DNA of 64,000 nt from DASPHG01 sp963849605 (GCA_963849605.1 CAWKHX010000017.1:372001-436000); one strand, 5' to 3'; positions 24,832-33,254 are shown, numbered from the stretch's first letter. The notes: generated from the letters alone by a model not told the origin. Numbers and translations are program-made.

Positions 24832-25749
24832 GTGGGGCTCGGGTGCTTCATATCCGTGGGCCGAGAGCTCGAGACGGCCATCGAGCGCGTCAAGCTCGCC
24901 GAGTCGCTCGGCTACGAGAGCGTGTACGTCACGCACATCGCCGCGCGCGATCCGTTCACCGTGCTCACCGCGTACGCCGGGGCAACCGAGCGCGTCCGGC
25001 TGGGCACCGGCGTGACGCCGATCTACGCGCGCACCCCCGTTGCGACCGCGCAGGCCGCGGCCACGATCGACGAGTACTCGGGTGGGCGCATGGTCCTCGG
25101 GCTCGGCGTCTCGCACCGCCCGACCGTCGAGCACTGGTACGGGCAGAGCATCGACAAGCCCGTGCGCGAGATGCGCGAATACGTGGGCGCGGTACGCGCG
25201 ATCCTTCAGGGAGAGGACCCACCCGCGGGCGACAAGTGGCCGACCAGCTTTCGCTTCATGGGCTACGGGGCACGCCCGGACCTCCCGATCTACATCGCCG
25301 CCCTCTCCCCCGCGATGCTGCGCCTGGCGGGCGAGGTCGCAGACGGCGTCGTCCTGTGGCTCTGCGAGCCCAGCTACATCCGCGAGGTCGTGGTACCGGA
25401 GGTGACGAAGGGCCGCGAGAAGGCGGGCAAGCCGTTCGACGGGTTCGACATAGTCGCCGCGGTGCCGTCGGCGGTCACGGACGACCCGGAGGCCGCCAGG
25501 GAGGTCATGCGCAAGGACCTCGTCCCCTACTTCTCGCTGCCGTTTTACCGCGCGATGATCGAGCGGTCCGGCTTCGAGCCCGACATCGAGAAGGCCGATC
25601 CGTTCATCGGAACGCTTGCCGCGATCGGAACCGTCGAGGAGGCAAAGGCCGTGATCGATCGCTACTTCGACGCCGGTACCACCTCGCCGTGCGTCGGCCC
25701 GATCGCGAAGTCGGACTTCGAGGCGACGCTGCGCGCGCTCAGCCGCTGA
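24832..25749 (+). CDS. LLM-class F420-dependent oxidoreductase
   Basis: A 305-residue luciferase-like TIM-barrel flavin/F420 enzyme. Motifs are CFISVGRELETAIERVKLAE, LGYESVYVTHI, LGTGVTPIYARTP, GLGVSHRPTVEHWYG and VADGVVLWL, typical of actinobacterial LLM proteins using F420H2. The substrate is unknown. GTG 24832 follows a TATGGT box. Its last 11 bases overlap the convergent lipoprotein gene. Confidence 0.9.
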   Translation: MGLGCFISVGRELETAIERVKLAESLGYESVYVTHIAARDPFTVLTAYAGATERVRLGTGVTPIYARTPVATAQAAATIDEYSGGRMVLGLGVSHRPTVEHWYGQSIDKPVREMREYVGAVRAILQGEDPPAGDKWPTSFRFMGYGARPDLPIYIAALSPAMLRLAGEVADGVVLWLCEPSYIREVVVPEVTKGREKAGKPFDGFDIVAAVPSAVTDDPEAAREVMRKDLVPYFSLPFYRAMIERSGFEPDIEKADPFIGTLAAIGTVEEAKAVIDRYFDAGTTSPCVGPIAKSDFEATLRALSR

Positions 25750-26143
25750 GCGACGAGATTCGGTAGGCGCCCGCCTCGCGCACGAGCCGGATCTTGTCCT
25801 CGGCGGGCGCCTGGTCCTCGGCGACGGTCACCACGTCGACCGTCGCCATCGCACCCTCGATCCGGATCGACCTCACCTGGATCCGGGGACGCTTCACCCC
25901 GGCCGAGGTGCGCTCGAGCTGCGCCGGACAGTCGCCGCCCCCTGCCTGACGCCGCACGTCCGCGGACAGGAGCTCGTCGCAGACGTATTCGAAATCCCCG
26001 TCCGCGATCGAGCGTTGCAGCTGCTTCACCACGTCTGCGGCCTCCTGCGCCAGGCCGTCGGCGACCTCGTCGTCATCACCGCCGCCGCAGCCCACGAGCC
26101 CGATCACGAGCGCGCACAGCGCGGCTGGGCCCGCAGCCCTCAT
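25739..26143 (-). CDS. Lipoprotein of unknown function
   Basis: A 134-residue lipoprotein with the lipobox VGC followed by GGGDDDE. The mature part (VVKQLQRSIADGDFEYVCDEL, IRIEGAMATVDVVTV) looks like an NTF2/SnoaL-like alpha+beta fold with two cysteines. ATG 26143 is preferred over 26155 because a TATGCT box ends 7 bases upstream. It is divergent from the zinc-ribbon gene, whose promoter overlaps its own. Confidence 0.75.
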   Translation of the reverse strand: MRAAGPAALCALVIGLVGCGGGDDDEVADGLAQEAADVVKQLQRSIADGDFEYVCDELLSADVRRQAGGGDCPAQLERTSAGVKRPRIQVRSIRIEGAMATVDVVTVAEDQAPAEDKIRLVREAGAYRISSLSG

Positions 26144-26150
26144 GCCTGCG

Positions 26151-26158
26151 AGCATAAT
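26151..26158. promoter_or_regulatory. Overlapping divergent -10 boxes
   Basis: On the minus strand TATGCT (26151-26156) lies 7 bases from ATG 26143. On the plus strand CATAAT (26153-26158) lies 6 bases from ATG 26165. Both transcripts are predicted to be leaderless and cannot be initiated from the same DNA at once. Confidence 0.5.
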
Positions 26159-26164
26159 CAGGGC

Positions 26165-26764
26165 ATGGAAGGCTCAGCTCCCGACTCCGCCGGCGTCGCA
26201 TCCGCCTGGCTGCGGTGCTACCGCTGCTGGTCGCAGAACCTGAAGGTCGAGCTCCACTACGAGGGCGTCCTGCGGGTCGATCCGCAGACCGGCGAGGCCT
26301 ATGACCCAGACGACGAGCTCCAGGAGGCGGTCATCCAGTGCCGCGACTGCCTCCACGACCAGCCCCATCTGAGTCTCGCCGTCTACGAGGAGGACGGCCG
26401 CCGGATCAGCCGGGTCGAGGCGGTAGACGACCGCTGGGAGCGGATGGTCGTCGGGACGCCTTGGGTCGCGTCGTGCACGGTCACGGTGGACGGCGAGGGT
26501 GTCGACTGCCAGGGCCCCGAAGCCGCCGACGCGCTCGCCTACGCGGCCTTCGGCGACAACGGCACGCGCGAGTTCTTCACCCACGTGCGCTTCCACAAGC
26601 ACGAGGGCGACAACATCGTCGTGCACACGATCGTCGAGCTCTACGCCCGCTCGCCGGAAGAGGCGACCGACGTGCTCGAGGAGGCCGCCCGCGGCGCCCT
26701 GGCGATCACATCACTCGCCGAGGAATCCCGCCCGCCCGCCGTAACGGGCGGGGACGAGCACTAG
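26165..26764 (+). CDS. Zinc-ribbon-like hypothetical protein
   Basis: A 199-residue soluble acidic protein. The N-terminal part has two CxxC pairs, RCYRCW and CRDC, about 42 residues apart, which would form a zinc ribbon. The C-terminal part (AFGDNGTREFFTHVRFHKHE, VHTIVELYARSPEEATDVL) looks like a ferredoxin-like alpha+beta domain. I recognise no named family. ATG 26165 is leaderless by the -10 spacing. Its stop codon shares CTAG with the convergent RemA-like gene. Confidence 0.72.
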   Translation: MEGSAPDSAGVASAWLRCYRCWSQNLKVELHYEGVLRVDPQTGEAYDPDDELQEAVIQCRDCLHDQPHLSLAVYEEDGRRISRVEAVDDRWERMVVGTPWVASCTVTVDGEGVDCQGPEAADALAYAAFGDNGTREFFTHVRFHKHEGDNIVVHTIVELYARSPEEATDVLEEAARGALAITSLAEESRPPAVTGGDEH

Positions 26765-27006
26765 TCGTCCTTCTTCTTCCGCCTGGGAAGGCCGGCGGCT
26801 TCGGCGAGCGCCTGCTCTTGGTCGGCGAGGATGGCCCGCGCCGAGCGCGAGGCTTCGATCGGCCGGTCCAGTTGGTCGACGTGCACGTAGGTGCGTTTGC
26901 CGTGCGCACGTTCCTCCGCCTCGATCGGAACCAGCGCGTAGATGCGATCGGCCCGGACGAACTTCCCGTAGCCGAGGGGAATCAGACGAGGCTCACGCTT
27001 CGCCAT
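26761..27006 (-). CDS. RemA/DUF370-like small regulator
   Basis: An 81-residue basic protein. PRLIPLGYGKFVRADRIYAL matches the start of RemA (DUF370) proteins, which in Bacillus are DNA-binding activators of biofilm matrix genes, and the later RPIEASRSARAILADQEQ fits the C-terminal strand-helix. The tail RRKKKDD is an additional basic patch. ATG 27006 is chosen because the longer frame upstream runs into the divergent cupin gene. A TATCTT box lies 10 bases upstream. Assignment rests on pattern only. Confidence 0.68.
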   Translation of the reverse strand: MAKREPRLIPLGYGKFVRADRIYALVPIEAEERAHGKRTYVHVDQLDRPIEASRSARAILADQEQALAEAAGLPRRKKKDD

Positions 27007-27028
27007 CGCATCGGACAAGATACGCCGC

Positions 27029-27430
27029 ATGGCATACACGAAGAAGAACCTGAAAGAGGACGTGCAGGATTCCGCGCCTAGCTTCGGCTTCGCGCCCGAC
27101 ATGGAGGCGCGTTTCGCCAGCAGCGACCTGGAGCTCGAGCAGTCCGGCGCCGCATACGAGCGCCTGGCGCCCAACTTCCGTGTCCCGTTCGGTCATACGC
27201 ACAAGGGCCAGGAGGAGCTCTACGTGATCGCCTCCGGCAGCGGCCGCGTCAAGATCGACGACGAGATCCTCGACTTCCACCAGTGGGATGCGATCCGGGT
27301 GCCCGCAGGCGTGTGGCGCTGCTTCGAGGCGGGCGCCGACGGCGCCGAGATCATCGCGTTCGGAGCGCCGAAGGTGGACGACGCACGAGCCGACGCCGAG
27401 ATGCAGCCCGGCTGGTGGACCGACGGCTAG
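27029..27430 (+). CDS. Cupin-domain protein
   Basis: A 133-residue single-domain cupin. PFGHTHKGQEELYVIASGSG is cupin motif 1 with two histidines and a glutamate, and FHQWDAIRVPAGVWRCFEAG is motif 2, where the usual histidine is replaced by tryptophan or lost. It probably binds a metal and a small acid or sugar. ATG 27029 follows a CAAGAT box by 7 bases, so it may be leaderless. It ends one base before the convergent amidohydrolase gene. Confidence 0.85.
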   Translation: MAYTKKNLKEDVQDSAPSFGFAPDMEARFASSDLELEQSGAAYERLAPNFRVPFGHTHKGQEELYVIASGSGRVKIDDEILDFHQWDAIRVPAGVWRCFEAGADGAEIIAFGAPKVDDARADAEMQPGWWTDG

Positions 27431-27431
27431 C

Positions 27432-28910
27432 TCAGCCCGGCCAGCCCTGGTGATGCTCGCGTAGGCGCGCCACCTCGGCGGCGTTGCGCGGACCGTGGGT
27501 CGCGTGGCGCCCCCTGATGCGGCCACGGACCTCCTGCAGCTCGCGCCGTGTGAGCTTGCATGGGACGGTCTTCGGATCGATCCCGTAGACCCGCGCACCG
27601 TTCAGCCCGAGCACCTTTTCCTTGATCTCCTTGGTCAGCTTCGGATAGCCGTAGCGCTCTTGGAATTGCTCGCTGATCTGGAAGGAGCGAAAGGCCTGGA
27701 TCTGATCCTGCGGCGCGCCGTAGAAGATGCAATCGGTGCCCCATAGGACGTTGTCCTCGCCGACGTACTTCAGGAGCTTCCCGAGGACGTGCGCGGCCTG
27801 AGTCGGGTCGCGCATGACGGTCCACCACGTCGACCCGAGCTCCGCGTAGACGTTCTGGTTCGGGGCCGTTCCCTGCTTCTTCAGTGCAGTGATCAGGCGG
27901 TTGATGCCGATGCCCGCGGTCGCCTCGGTGTAGGGACCCTCCGGCGGACCGGTGCGCTCGAATCCCGAGTGGTAGATGACGAAGTCGACGTCGGGAAAAT
28001 CACGCGCCGCGGCCGGAACGTCCGCCGGGGTCGCGTAAGGACTGCCGCCGCCAAAGCCCTTGTGCGCGCAGATCGTCTTGATGCCCAGCTCGCGCGCCTT
28101 CTCGATGAACGCGTGCCCCACCTGAGGGAGGCTGGGGTCGGCATCGTCCAGACGCCACGCATTGCCCGGGTCGCCGAACGCATCCGGGAAGTTCGTGAAC
28201 ACCTTCCAGGCCGCAATCGGATAGCGGCGCGCGTTCTCCTCCATCCCGTCGAGGTTGTCCTCGAGCGCTCCGTAGTTCGGGAGCACCTGCGCGTGGAGCA
28301 GCACGCTCTCCCACCCGCAGACCAGCTCGGCCGTTTGCCGTGTCTCGTCCATGATTGCCGCCGACAGCGGGCTTCCCTTCGGCGCGATCGGGAGCGCCGA
28401 CAGTGTCACCAGGTTCGTGTCGCTCTTGAGGAAGAACTCCTCGAGGAAGACCTCGCGCGAGAAGCAGGCGCGCGGGTCGTCCTCACCGCAGTTGACCTGC
28501 GGGAACACCTGGCCGAAGAACTGCTGATCCGGCGGCGAGTTCATCAGGTCGTACTCGAGGTGGTGGCCCTGGACGTCAAATATGAACTCCTCGCCCGCGA
28601 GCGCCTCGCGCGCAGCGTCAGCGTCTTTGCCGGCGCCCTGGTCGACCGTGTACGCGCCGCCCGGTTCCTCGTCGCTCGAGTCGAGGAAGCAGCCCTGCAG
28701 CGTGAGGAGCGTGGTGGCCGCCGCGGTGACGGTGAACATGAAGTCGCGCCTCGAAAGGCCGAGGCTCTTGGCGTTGCGTTCACAGGCCTCGCGCGCCTGC
28801 TTGATCGCCTCGCGCTCGACCGCCGTCAGCGGCGCCGGTACGTACTCCCCGTTCGAGCATGGCCCGAACTTGATCGGCAGGCCGGGATCGTCTCGAGGCG
28901 GGTCAGCCAT
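27432..28910 (-). CDS. Exported amidohydrolase-family metal enzyme
   Basis: A 492-residue protein of the amidohydrolase 2 (decarboxylase-like) superfamily. A long N-terminal region of about 53 residues precedes a twin-arginine signal (SRRDFMFTV) and a lipobox-like LQGC. The barrel has FDVQGHHLEYDL, LHAQVLPNYG, ICAHKGFGGG, VIYHSGFE and WGTDCIFYG, which provide the metal histidines and the catalytic aspartate. Such enzymes hydrolyse or decarboxylate ring compounds; the substrate is unknown. The unusually long region before the signal is not explained by a better start. Confidence 0.82.
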   Translation of the reverse strand: MADPPRDDPGLPIKFGPCSNGEYVPAPLTAVEREAIKQAREACERNAKSLGLSRRDFMFTVTAAATTLLTLQGCFLDSSDEEPGGAYTVDQGAGKDADAAREALAGEEFIFDVQGHHLEYDLMNSPPDQQFFGQVFPQVNCGEDDPRACFSREVFLEEFFLKSDTNLVTLSALPIAPKGSPLSAAIMDETRQTAELVCGWESVLLHAQVLPNYGALEDNLDGMEENARRYPIAAWKVFTNFPDAFGDPGNAWRLDDADPSLPQVGHAFIEKARELGIKTICAHKGFGGGSPYATPADVPAAARDFPDVDFVIYHSGFERTGPPEGPYTEATAGIGINRLITALKKQGTAPNQNVYAELGSTWWTVMRDPTQAAHVLGKLLKYVGEDNVLWGTDCIFYGAPQDQIQAFRSFQISEQFQERYGYPKLTKEIKEKVLGLNGARVYGIDPKTVPCKLTRRELQEVRGRIRGRHATHGPRNAAEVARLREHHQGWPG

Positions 28911-28994
28911 GCTCGGATTCGACCCTAACCCGAAGTGGTCCAGAGCGACGCGCTAGAAGTGCAGTAAACCAGCGGTTTTGCCGATCTGTCAGCG

Positions 28995-30194
28995 ATGTTC
29001 GGCAACAGCGAACAGCCGCGCAGGCTCCTCGAGCAGCAACTAAGCGATGCCCACCGCCGCCTCGCCGAGCTCGAGCGGGAGCTCAGCATGCGCTCGGGCC
29101 GGGACGCGCTGACGGGCCTCCCCGACCTGCGCCGTTTCCACCAGCGCCTCGTCGCGGAGGTCGACCGCTCGCGCCGGCACGGCCATCCGCTCTCGGTCGC
29201 CGCGATCGACATCGACGGCTTCCGCGGACTCAACGTCTCGCACGGGATCGCGGTGGGCGATGCGATTCTGCGCGCCGCCGGCCGCGTCATCACGGAGCTG
29301 ACGCGCGCAAACGACTTTCTCGCCCGCTCGCAGGGGGATGAGTTCGTGCTCCTGATGACCGACACCGACTCGACCGGCGCCAAGCAGTGCGTCGAGCGGA
29401 TCCTGCTGGAGCTCGAGGGCACCGCCGCGGGCCCGATCAGCTGCGTCTCGGCCTCGGCCGGCGTCGCGAGCTGGCAGCGCCCGCAGACCGCCGAGGAGCT
29501 GCTCGAGGTCGCCCGGCGCGGCATCGAACGCGCTCGCGCGGACGGCGGGGGGCGTACCGCGGTGATGACCAGCGGCCTGGACGACGTGGGGCCCGAGGAC
29601 GACACACGCCGCGACGCGATCGTCGGCCTGGCCACCACCCTGCTCGAGCGCGACCGCTACACAGGCGACCACTCCGAGGCCGTGGTCCGGCTCACCGTGC
29701 GCGTCGCCGAGGCCCTTGCGCTCAACCCGGACGAGGTCGCGCGTGTGGAAACGGCCGCGCTCCTCCACGACGTCGGCAAGGTCGGCATCCCCGACTCGAT
29801 CCTTCACAAGGACGGGCCGCTCGACGACAACGAGTGGGTGCTGATGAAGGAGCACCCGGTCATCGGCGAGCGGATCCTCCGCGCGATCCCGGGGCTCGGC
29901 GGCGTGGCGCGCATCGTGCGTCACGAGCACGAGCGCTGGGACGGCGACGGCTACCCGGACGGGATCTCGGGCGACTCGATCCCGATCGGCAGCCGCATCA
30001 TCCTCACCTGCGACGCGTACCACGCGATGACGAGCGACCGCCCGTATCGCAAGGCGATGTCGCACGAGGACGCGCTGAGGGAGCTGCGGAAGAACGCTGG
30101 CACCCAGTTCGACCCCCAGGTCGTCGAGGCGCTTATGGGCTGCCTGTACGGCGATCGCACGCTGATCTCGCCGGACGCCGCCGCCGCCGAGTAG
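28995..30194 (+). CDS. GGDEF (degenerate) plus HD-GYP c-di-GMP signalling protein
   Basis: A 399-residue cytoplasmic protein. A short coiled coil (LLEQQLSDAHRRLAELEREL) leads to a GGDEF domain with RDALTGLPDLRRFHQ and SQGDEF near residue 113, where the first glycine is replaced by Gln. An HD-GYP phosphodiesterase follows, with LLHDVGKVGIPDSIL (near 256) and HEHERWDGDGYPDG (near 310). The second domain should cleave c-di-GMP; the first may be a weak cyclase or a GTP sensor. No membrane segment is seen. ATG 28995 has no obvious Shine-Dalgarno sequence. Confidence 0.9.
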   Translation: MFGNSEQPRRLLEQQLSDAHRRLAELERELSMRSGRDALTGLPDLRRFHQRLVAEVDRSRRHGHPLSVAAIDIDGFRGLNVSHGIAVGDAILRAAGRVITELTRANDFLARSQGDEFVLLMTDTDSTGAKQCVERILLELEGTAAGPISCVSASAGVASWQRPQTAEELLEVARRGIERARADGGGRTAVMTSGLDDVGPEDDTRRDAIVGLATTLLERDRYTGDHSEAVVRLTVRVAEALALNPDEVARVETAALLHDVGKVGIPDSILHKDGPLDDNEWVLMKEHPVIGERILRAIPGLGGVARIVRHEHERWDGDGYPDGISGDSIPIGSRIILTCDAYHAMTSDRPYRKAMSHEDALRELRKNAGTQFDPQVVEALMGCLYGDRTLISPDAAAAE

Positions 30195-30251
30195 CCCCCC
30201 TTGGACGTATATCCGATGGCCAACCCTTCGGGGTGGGTCCATCCTGGCTCC

Positions 30252-30650
30252 ATGCCTGATCTGCAGGAAGCTTTGGGCTGGACCGGCTTCCGCGTCGACG
30301 ATGTCTACGGCGCCCGAGTCGGCGTCGTGGAGGACATCTACGTCGACCACGAGAGCGATGAGCCCTGCTGGATCCTCGTGAAGATGGGCCGCTTCTCGGA
30401 CGCGCATGCGCTGCTTCCGATCCGGGACGTCGTTGCCGGCCAAGGCCACATCTGGATCCCGTACGAGAAGGACCTGATCAGGCGCGCGCCACAGGTCGTG
30501 GCGGGCATGCCCCTCGCCCAGGAGACCGAGCGGGCGCTATGCGTCCACTACGGCGTGATGTCGTCGCGCGGCGCCGAGATCTCCGAGGTCCCGGGCAGCG
30601 CTCTGACAGCGGCGAGCATCCACGGCCCGCCGCCCGTCAACAGCCACTAA
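30252..30650 (+). CDS. PRC-barrel-domain protein
   Basis: About 132 residues, beginning at ATG 30252 (MPDLQEALGW). WTGFRVDDVYGARVGVVEDI and PCWILVKMGRF are the two halves of a PRC-barrel, a small beta domain found in RimM, photosynthetic reaction centre H and stress-linked proteins. GHIWIPYEKDLIRRAPQV and VHYGV follow. Starts at 30201 and 30216 are possible but add a less likely N-terminus. It sits just downstream of the c-di-GMP gene. Role unknown. Confidence 0.75.
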   Translation: MPDLQEALGWTGFRVDDVYGARVGVVEDIYVDHESDEPCWILVKMGRFSDAHALLPIRDVVAGQGHIWIPYEKDLIRRAPQVVAGMPLAQETERALCVHYGVMSSRGAEISEVPGSALTAASIHGPPPVNSH

Positions 30651-31418
30651 CTAGCCGGCGATGCCTGACCGGCGTGGGCCGCCGAAGACGTCGTCGAGGA
30701 TCGACGACGGGTCCGGGAGCCTGAATGCGCGCTGCAGTTCGGCGTGGACCTCTTCGCGCGTCGAGCCGGCGACGGCCATCTGGAGCGCGACGAGGCGCGC
30801 GCCGTCGAAGCGGGCGTCGTTGTGGTCGTCGACCCTGCGCGGTGTCTCCGGCACGGTCTGGACGGGCTCCGGCCGGGGCGGCACGGGCGTGTGCCGGGGC
30901 GGCGGAGCGGGTGCGGGCGGAGGCGGTGCGGCTGCGGGTCGAGTCGCCGGGCGAGCCGTGTGGGTGACCGGCGGCGGAGGCGGCGCATGCGTGGTGGCCG
31001 GCGGCACATGAGGCGCGGACCGCGGCACGTGGGCCGTGGGACGCGGCGCCGCGCGGCGCGCGCCGCTTTCGCGAGAGACGTTCTCGGAAGCCTCGCCGAG
31101 ACTGCGCAGAAGCTCGTCGAACTGGCGCCGGACGTGGCCCGTCGCGTCGATCCGCTCGAACAGCATCTCCGTGCGCTCGACGATCCCGTCGGTCATCTCC
31201 GCCAGGAGCTGCATCCGCTCGGCGACGAGCGCGTCGGCCTGGCTACGGGCCTCCTCGACGATCCGGTCGGCCTCGGCCTGCGCCTCGCGGCGCATCAGCT
31301 CGATTTCGCGTTCGGCGTCGCGCAACAGGCCCGCTGCCTCAGCCTCTGCCGTGCTCACGATTGACTGGACGCGCTGGGAAGCGTCCCCCGCGAAACTTCC
31401 AAAGTTGAATCGGTCCAC
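30651..31418 (-). CDS. Coiled-coil, proline-rich protein (DivIVA-like style)
   Basis: A 255-residue cytoplasmic protein. Residues of about 18-110 form a long charged helix or coiled coil (AEAEAAGLLRDAEREIELMR, ADRIVEEARSQADALVAER). A proline-rich linker of about 75 residues (repeated PPP and HxxPP) joins it to a C-terminal helical module (ALQMAVAGSTREEVHAEL, SSILDDVF). The organisation resembles DivIVA/Wag31 or FHA-partner scaffolds of actinobacteria, but the DivIVA N-terminal motif is absent. A role in cell-pole or division organisation is possible but not shown. Its stop directly abuts that of the PRC-barrel gene. Confidence 0.7.
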   Translation of the reverse strand: MDRFNFGSFAGDASQRVQSIVSTAEAEAAGLLRDAEREIELMRREAQAEADRIVEEARSQADALVAERMQLLAEMTDGIVERTEMLFERIDATGHVRRQFDELLRSLGEASENVSRESGARRAAPRPTAHVPRSAPHVPPATTHAPPPPPVTHTARPATRPAAAPPPPAPAPPPRHTPVPPRPEPVQTVPETPRRVDDHNDARFDGARLVALQMAVAGSTREEVHAELQRAFRLPDPSSILDDVFGGPRRSGIAG

Positions 31419-31465
31419 GCGCCCACGGTACCAGCGTTCGCGTGCAGGGAATACCGGACTTTTGT

Positions 31466-32002
31466 CTAGTCAGCCGCCGTATTGCCAGGATTCTTGCGCG
31501 GCACCAGGACGGCACGCTTGAACTCGGCCACGAGCGTGTTGTCCTGCTTGAAGACCTTCGTGTGGACCTTCACCACGCCGCGATCGGGCTTCGAACGCGA
31601 CGGCGTCACCTCGAGCACCTCGCTCTCGCAGAACAGCGTGTCGCCGTGGAAGACGGGCGCCGGGTGCTTCAGGTCCTCGGTGGCGAGGTTCGCGATCGCC
31701 TTGCCCGAGATGTCCCCCACGCTCATGCCGAGCGCGAGCGAGTAGACGAGCGGCCCGACCACGACGTTCTGGCCCTGCTGCGACTCCTGGGCGTAGACGT
31801 CGTTGATGTGGAGCGGGTGGTGGTTCATCGTGAGCAGGCAGAACAGGTGGTCGTCAGCCTCGGTCACGGTCTTCGCGGGCCAGTGCTTGTAGACGGCGCC
31901 GACCTCGAACTCCTCGAGGTAGCGGCCGTACTGGCGCGCGCCACTGGCCTCGCGCGTCGCCTGGTCCGTATCCAGTCTGTGTTCTTGTTCAGTCGTTCCC
32001 AT
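31466..32002 (-). CDS. mch: MaoC-type mesaconyl-CoA hydratase
   Basis: A 178-residue hot-dog-fold hydratase. EADDHLFCLLTMNHHPLHIND matches the hydratase-2 motif in which Asp and His are catalytic, and GDTLFCESEVLEVTPSRSKP completes the fold. It would hydrate mesaconyl-C1-CoA to beta-methylmalyl-CoA, next to the lyase gene that splits that product, which is why I prefer this name over a generic MaoC. It is divergent from mcl with 47 bases between starts. ATG 32002 is preferred; a TATTGT box lies 11 bases upstream, the same arrangement as at the acyl-CoA dehydrogenase. Confidence 0.85.
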   Translation of the reverse strand: MGTTEQEHRLDTDQATREASGARQYGRYLEEFEVGAVYKHWPAKTVTEADDHLFCLLTMNHHPLHINDVYAQESQQGQNVVVGPLVYSLALGMSVGDISGKAIANLATEDLKHPAPVFHGDTLFCESEVLEVTPSRSKPDRGVVKVHTKVFKQDNTLVAEFKRAVLVPRKNPGNTAAD

Positions 32003-32013
32003 TTGGGCGCGGC

Positions 32014-32019
32014 ACAATA
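32014..32019 (-). promoter_or_regulatory. -10 box of mch
   Basis: TATTGT on the minus strand lies 11 bases before ATG 32002, which predicts a 5' leader of only about 4 bases. The plus-strand TAGCCT at 32034-32039 is 10 bases from the mcl start. Confidence 0.45.
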
Positions 32020-32049
32020 GCGATACGGCCCGGTAGCCTGCCGCTGCTT

Positions 32050-33144
32050 ATGCGTAGCCCCAGAGATTTCTTCAAGCCCCTCGCGATCGACGCGCCCGAG
32101 CCCGTCCGCGAGATCCCGTTCAAGCCGTCGCGGATGATCCACTTCCTCGACTTCTCGAACGAGAAGATGGTCGCGAAGGTCCCCGACATCGCGCCGACGG
32201 TCGACATCCTGCTCGGCAACCTCGAGGACGCGATCCCGGTCGACCGCAAGGAGGCCGCGCGCGAAGGCCTGATCAAGGTCGGCCGCGACATGGAGCTCGG
32301 CGACACACAGCTCTGGACGCGCGTCAACTCGCTCGAGTCGCCCTGGGTGCTCGACGACATCACCGAGGTCGTCACCGAGATCGGCCACAAGCTCGACGTG
32401 ATGATGATCCCGAAGGTCGAGGGGCCGTGGGACATCCATTACGTCGACCGCCTGCTCGCGCAGCTCGAAGCGAAGGCGAAGATCGAGCGCCCGATCCTGA
32501 TCCACGCGATCCTCGAGACCGGCCAGGGCGTCGTCCACCTCGAGGAGATCGCGCAGGCGTCGCCGCGCATGCAGGGGATGAGCTTCGGCCCGGCGGATCT
32601 CGCCGCTTCCCGTCGCATGAAGACGACCCGCGTCGGCGGCGGCCACCCCGGCTATCGCACGATCGAGGACCCCGACGCGGACAACCCGGACGCTCCGCGC
32701 CAGTCGTACATGCAGGACCCGTGGCACTACTCGATCGCGCGCATGGTCGACGCGTGCACGAGCAACGGCCTGCTGCCTTTCTACGGCCCCTACGGCGATA
32801 TCAAGGACGTCGAGGGCTGTGAGACCCAGTTCCGCGCCGCGTTCCTGCTCGGCTGCGTGGGCGCGTGGTCACTGCACCCGGTGCAGATCGACATCGCGAA
32901 GAAGGTGTTCTCGCCGGCGCCGGACGAGGTCAAGTTCGCGAAGAAGGTGATCGAGGCGATTCCCGACGGCCGCGGCGTCCACATGATCGACGGCAAGATG
33001 CAGGACGACGCCACCTGGAAGCAGTGCAAGGTGATGGTCAACCTCGCCGAGATGCTCGCGCAGAAGGACCCGGAGCTCGCCGAGGCCTACGGGTTCTCAA
33101 ACGGCGGCGACCCGGCGACCGCCGACCAGCCGGCCGGTTCCTAG
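32050..33144 (+). CDS. mcl: Malyl-CoA/beta-methylmalyl-CoA lyase
   Basis: A 364-residue enzyme of the HpcH/HpaI/citrate lyase beta superfamily. It splits beta-methylmalyl-CoA to glyoxylate and propionyl-CoA, and can join glyoxylate with acetyl-CoA to malyl-CoA. Signatures are GNLEDAIPVDRKEAAREGLI, WTRVNSLESPW, MMIPKVEGPWD, ILETGQGVVHLEEIA and the metal-site region MSFGPADLAASRRM. C-terminal VGAWSLHPVQIDIAKKVFSP is typical of Mcl. ATG 32050 has no Shine-Dalgarno sequence. Its neighbour mch makes the substrate. Confidence 0.93.
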   Translation: MRSPRDFFKPLAIDAPEPVREIPFKPSRMIHFLDFSNEKMVAKVPDIAPTVDILLGNLEDAIPVDRKEAAREGLIKVGRDMELGDTQLWTRVNSLESPWVLDDITEVVTEIGHKLDVMMIPKVEGPWDIHYVDRLLAQLEAKAKIERPILIHAILETGQGVVHLEEIAQASPRMQGMSFGPADLAASRRMKTTRVGGGHPGYRTIEDPDADNPDAPRQSYMQDPWHYSIARMVDACTSNGLLPFYGPYGDIKDVEGCETQFRAAFLLGCVGAWSLHPVQIDIAKKVFSPAPDEVKFAKKVIEAIPDGRGVHMIDGKMQDDATWKQCKVMVNLAEMLAQKDPELAEAYGFSNGGDPATADQPAGS

Positions 33145-33176
33145 CTGGGTAGGGGGCGTGCGGGTGACGCCACCGC

Positions 33177-33203
33177 TCTAGACCACATATACCGTGGTCT
33201 AGA
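33177..33203. promoter_or_regulatory. Long perfect inverted repeat after mcl
   Basis: TCTAGACCAC-N7-GTGGTCTAGA is a perfect 10-bp repeat with an AT-rich spacer (ATATACC), starting 33 bases after the mcl stop. It lies between convergent genes and lacks a T-run. It could be a bidirectional terminator or a protein-binding site. It contains two CTAG tetranucleotides. Confidence 0.5.
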
Positions 33204-33254
33204 AGCAGACGGATCCGCTGTTGCCCGCGCATATGGCGGCTAAGAGCGGATGCG

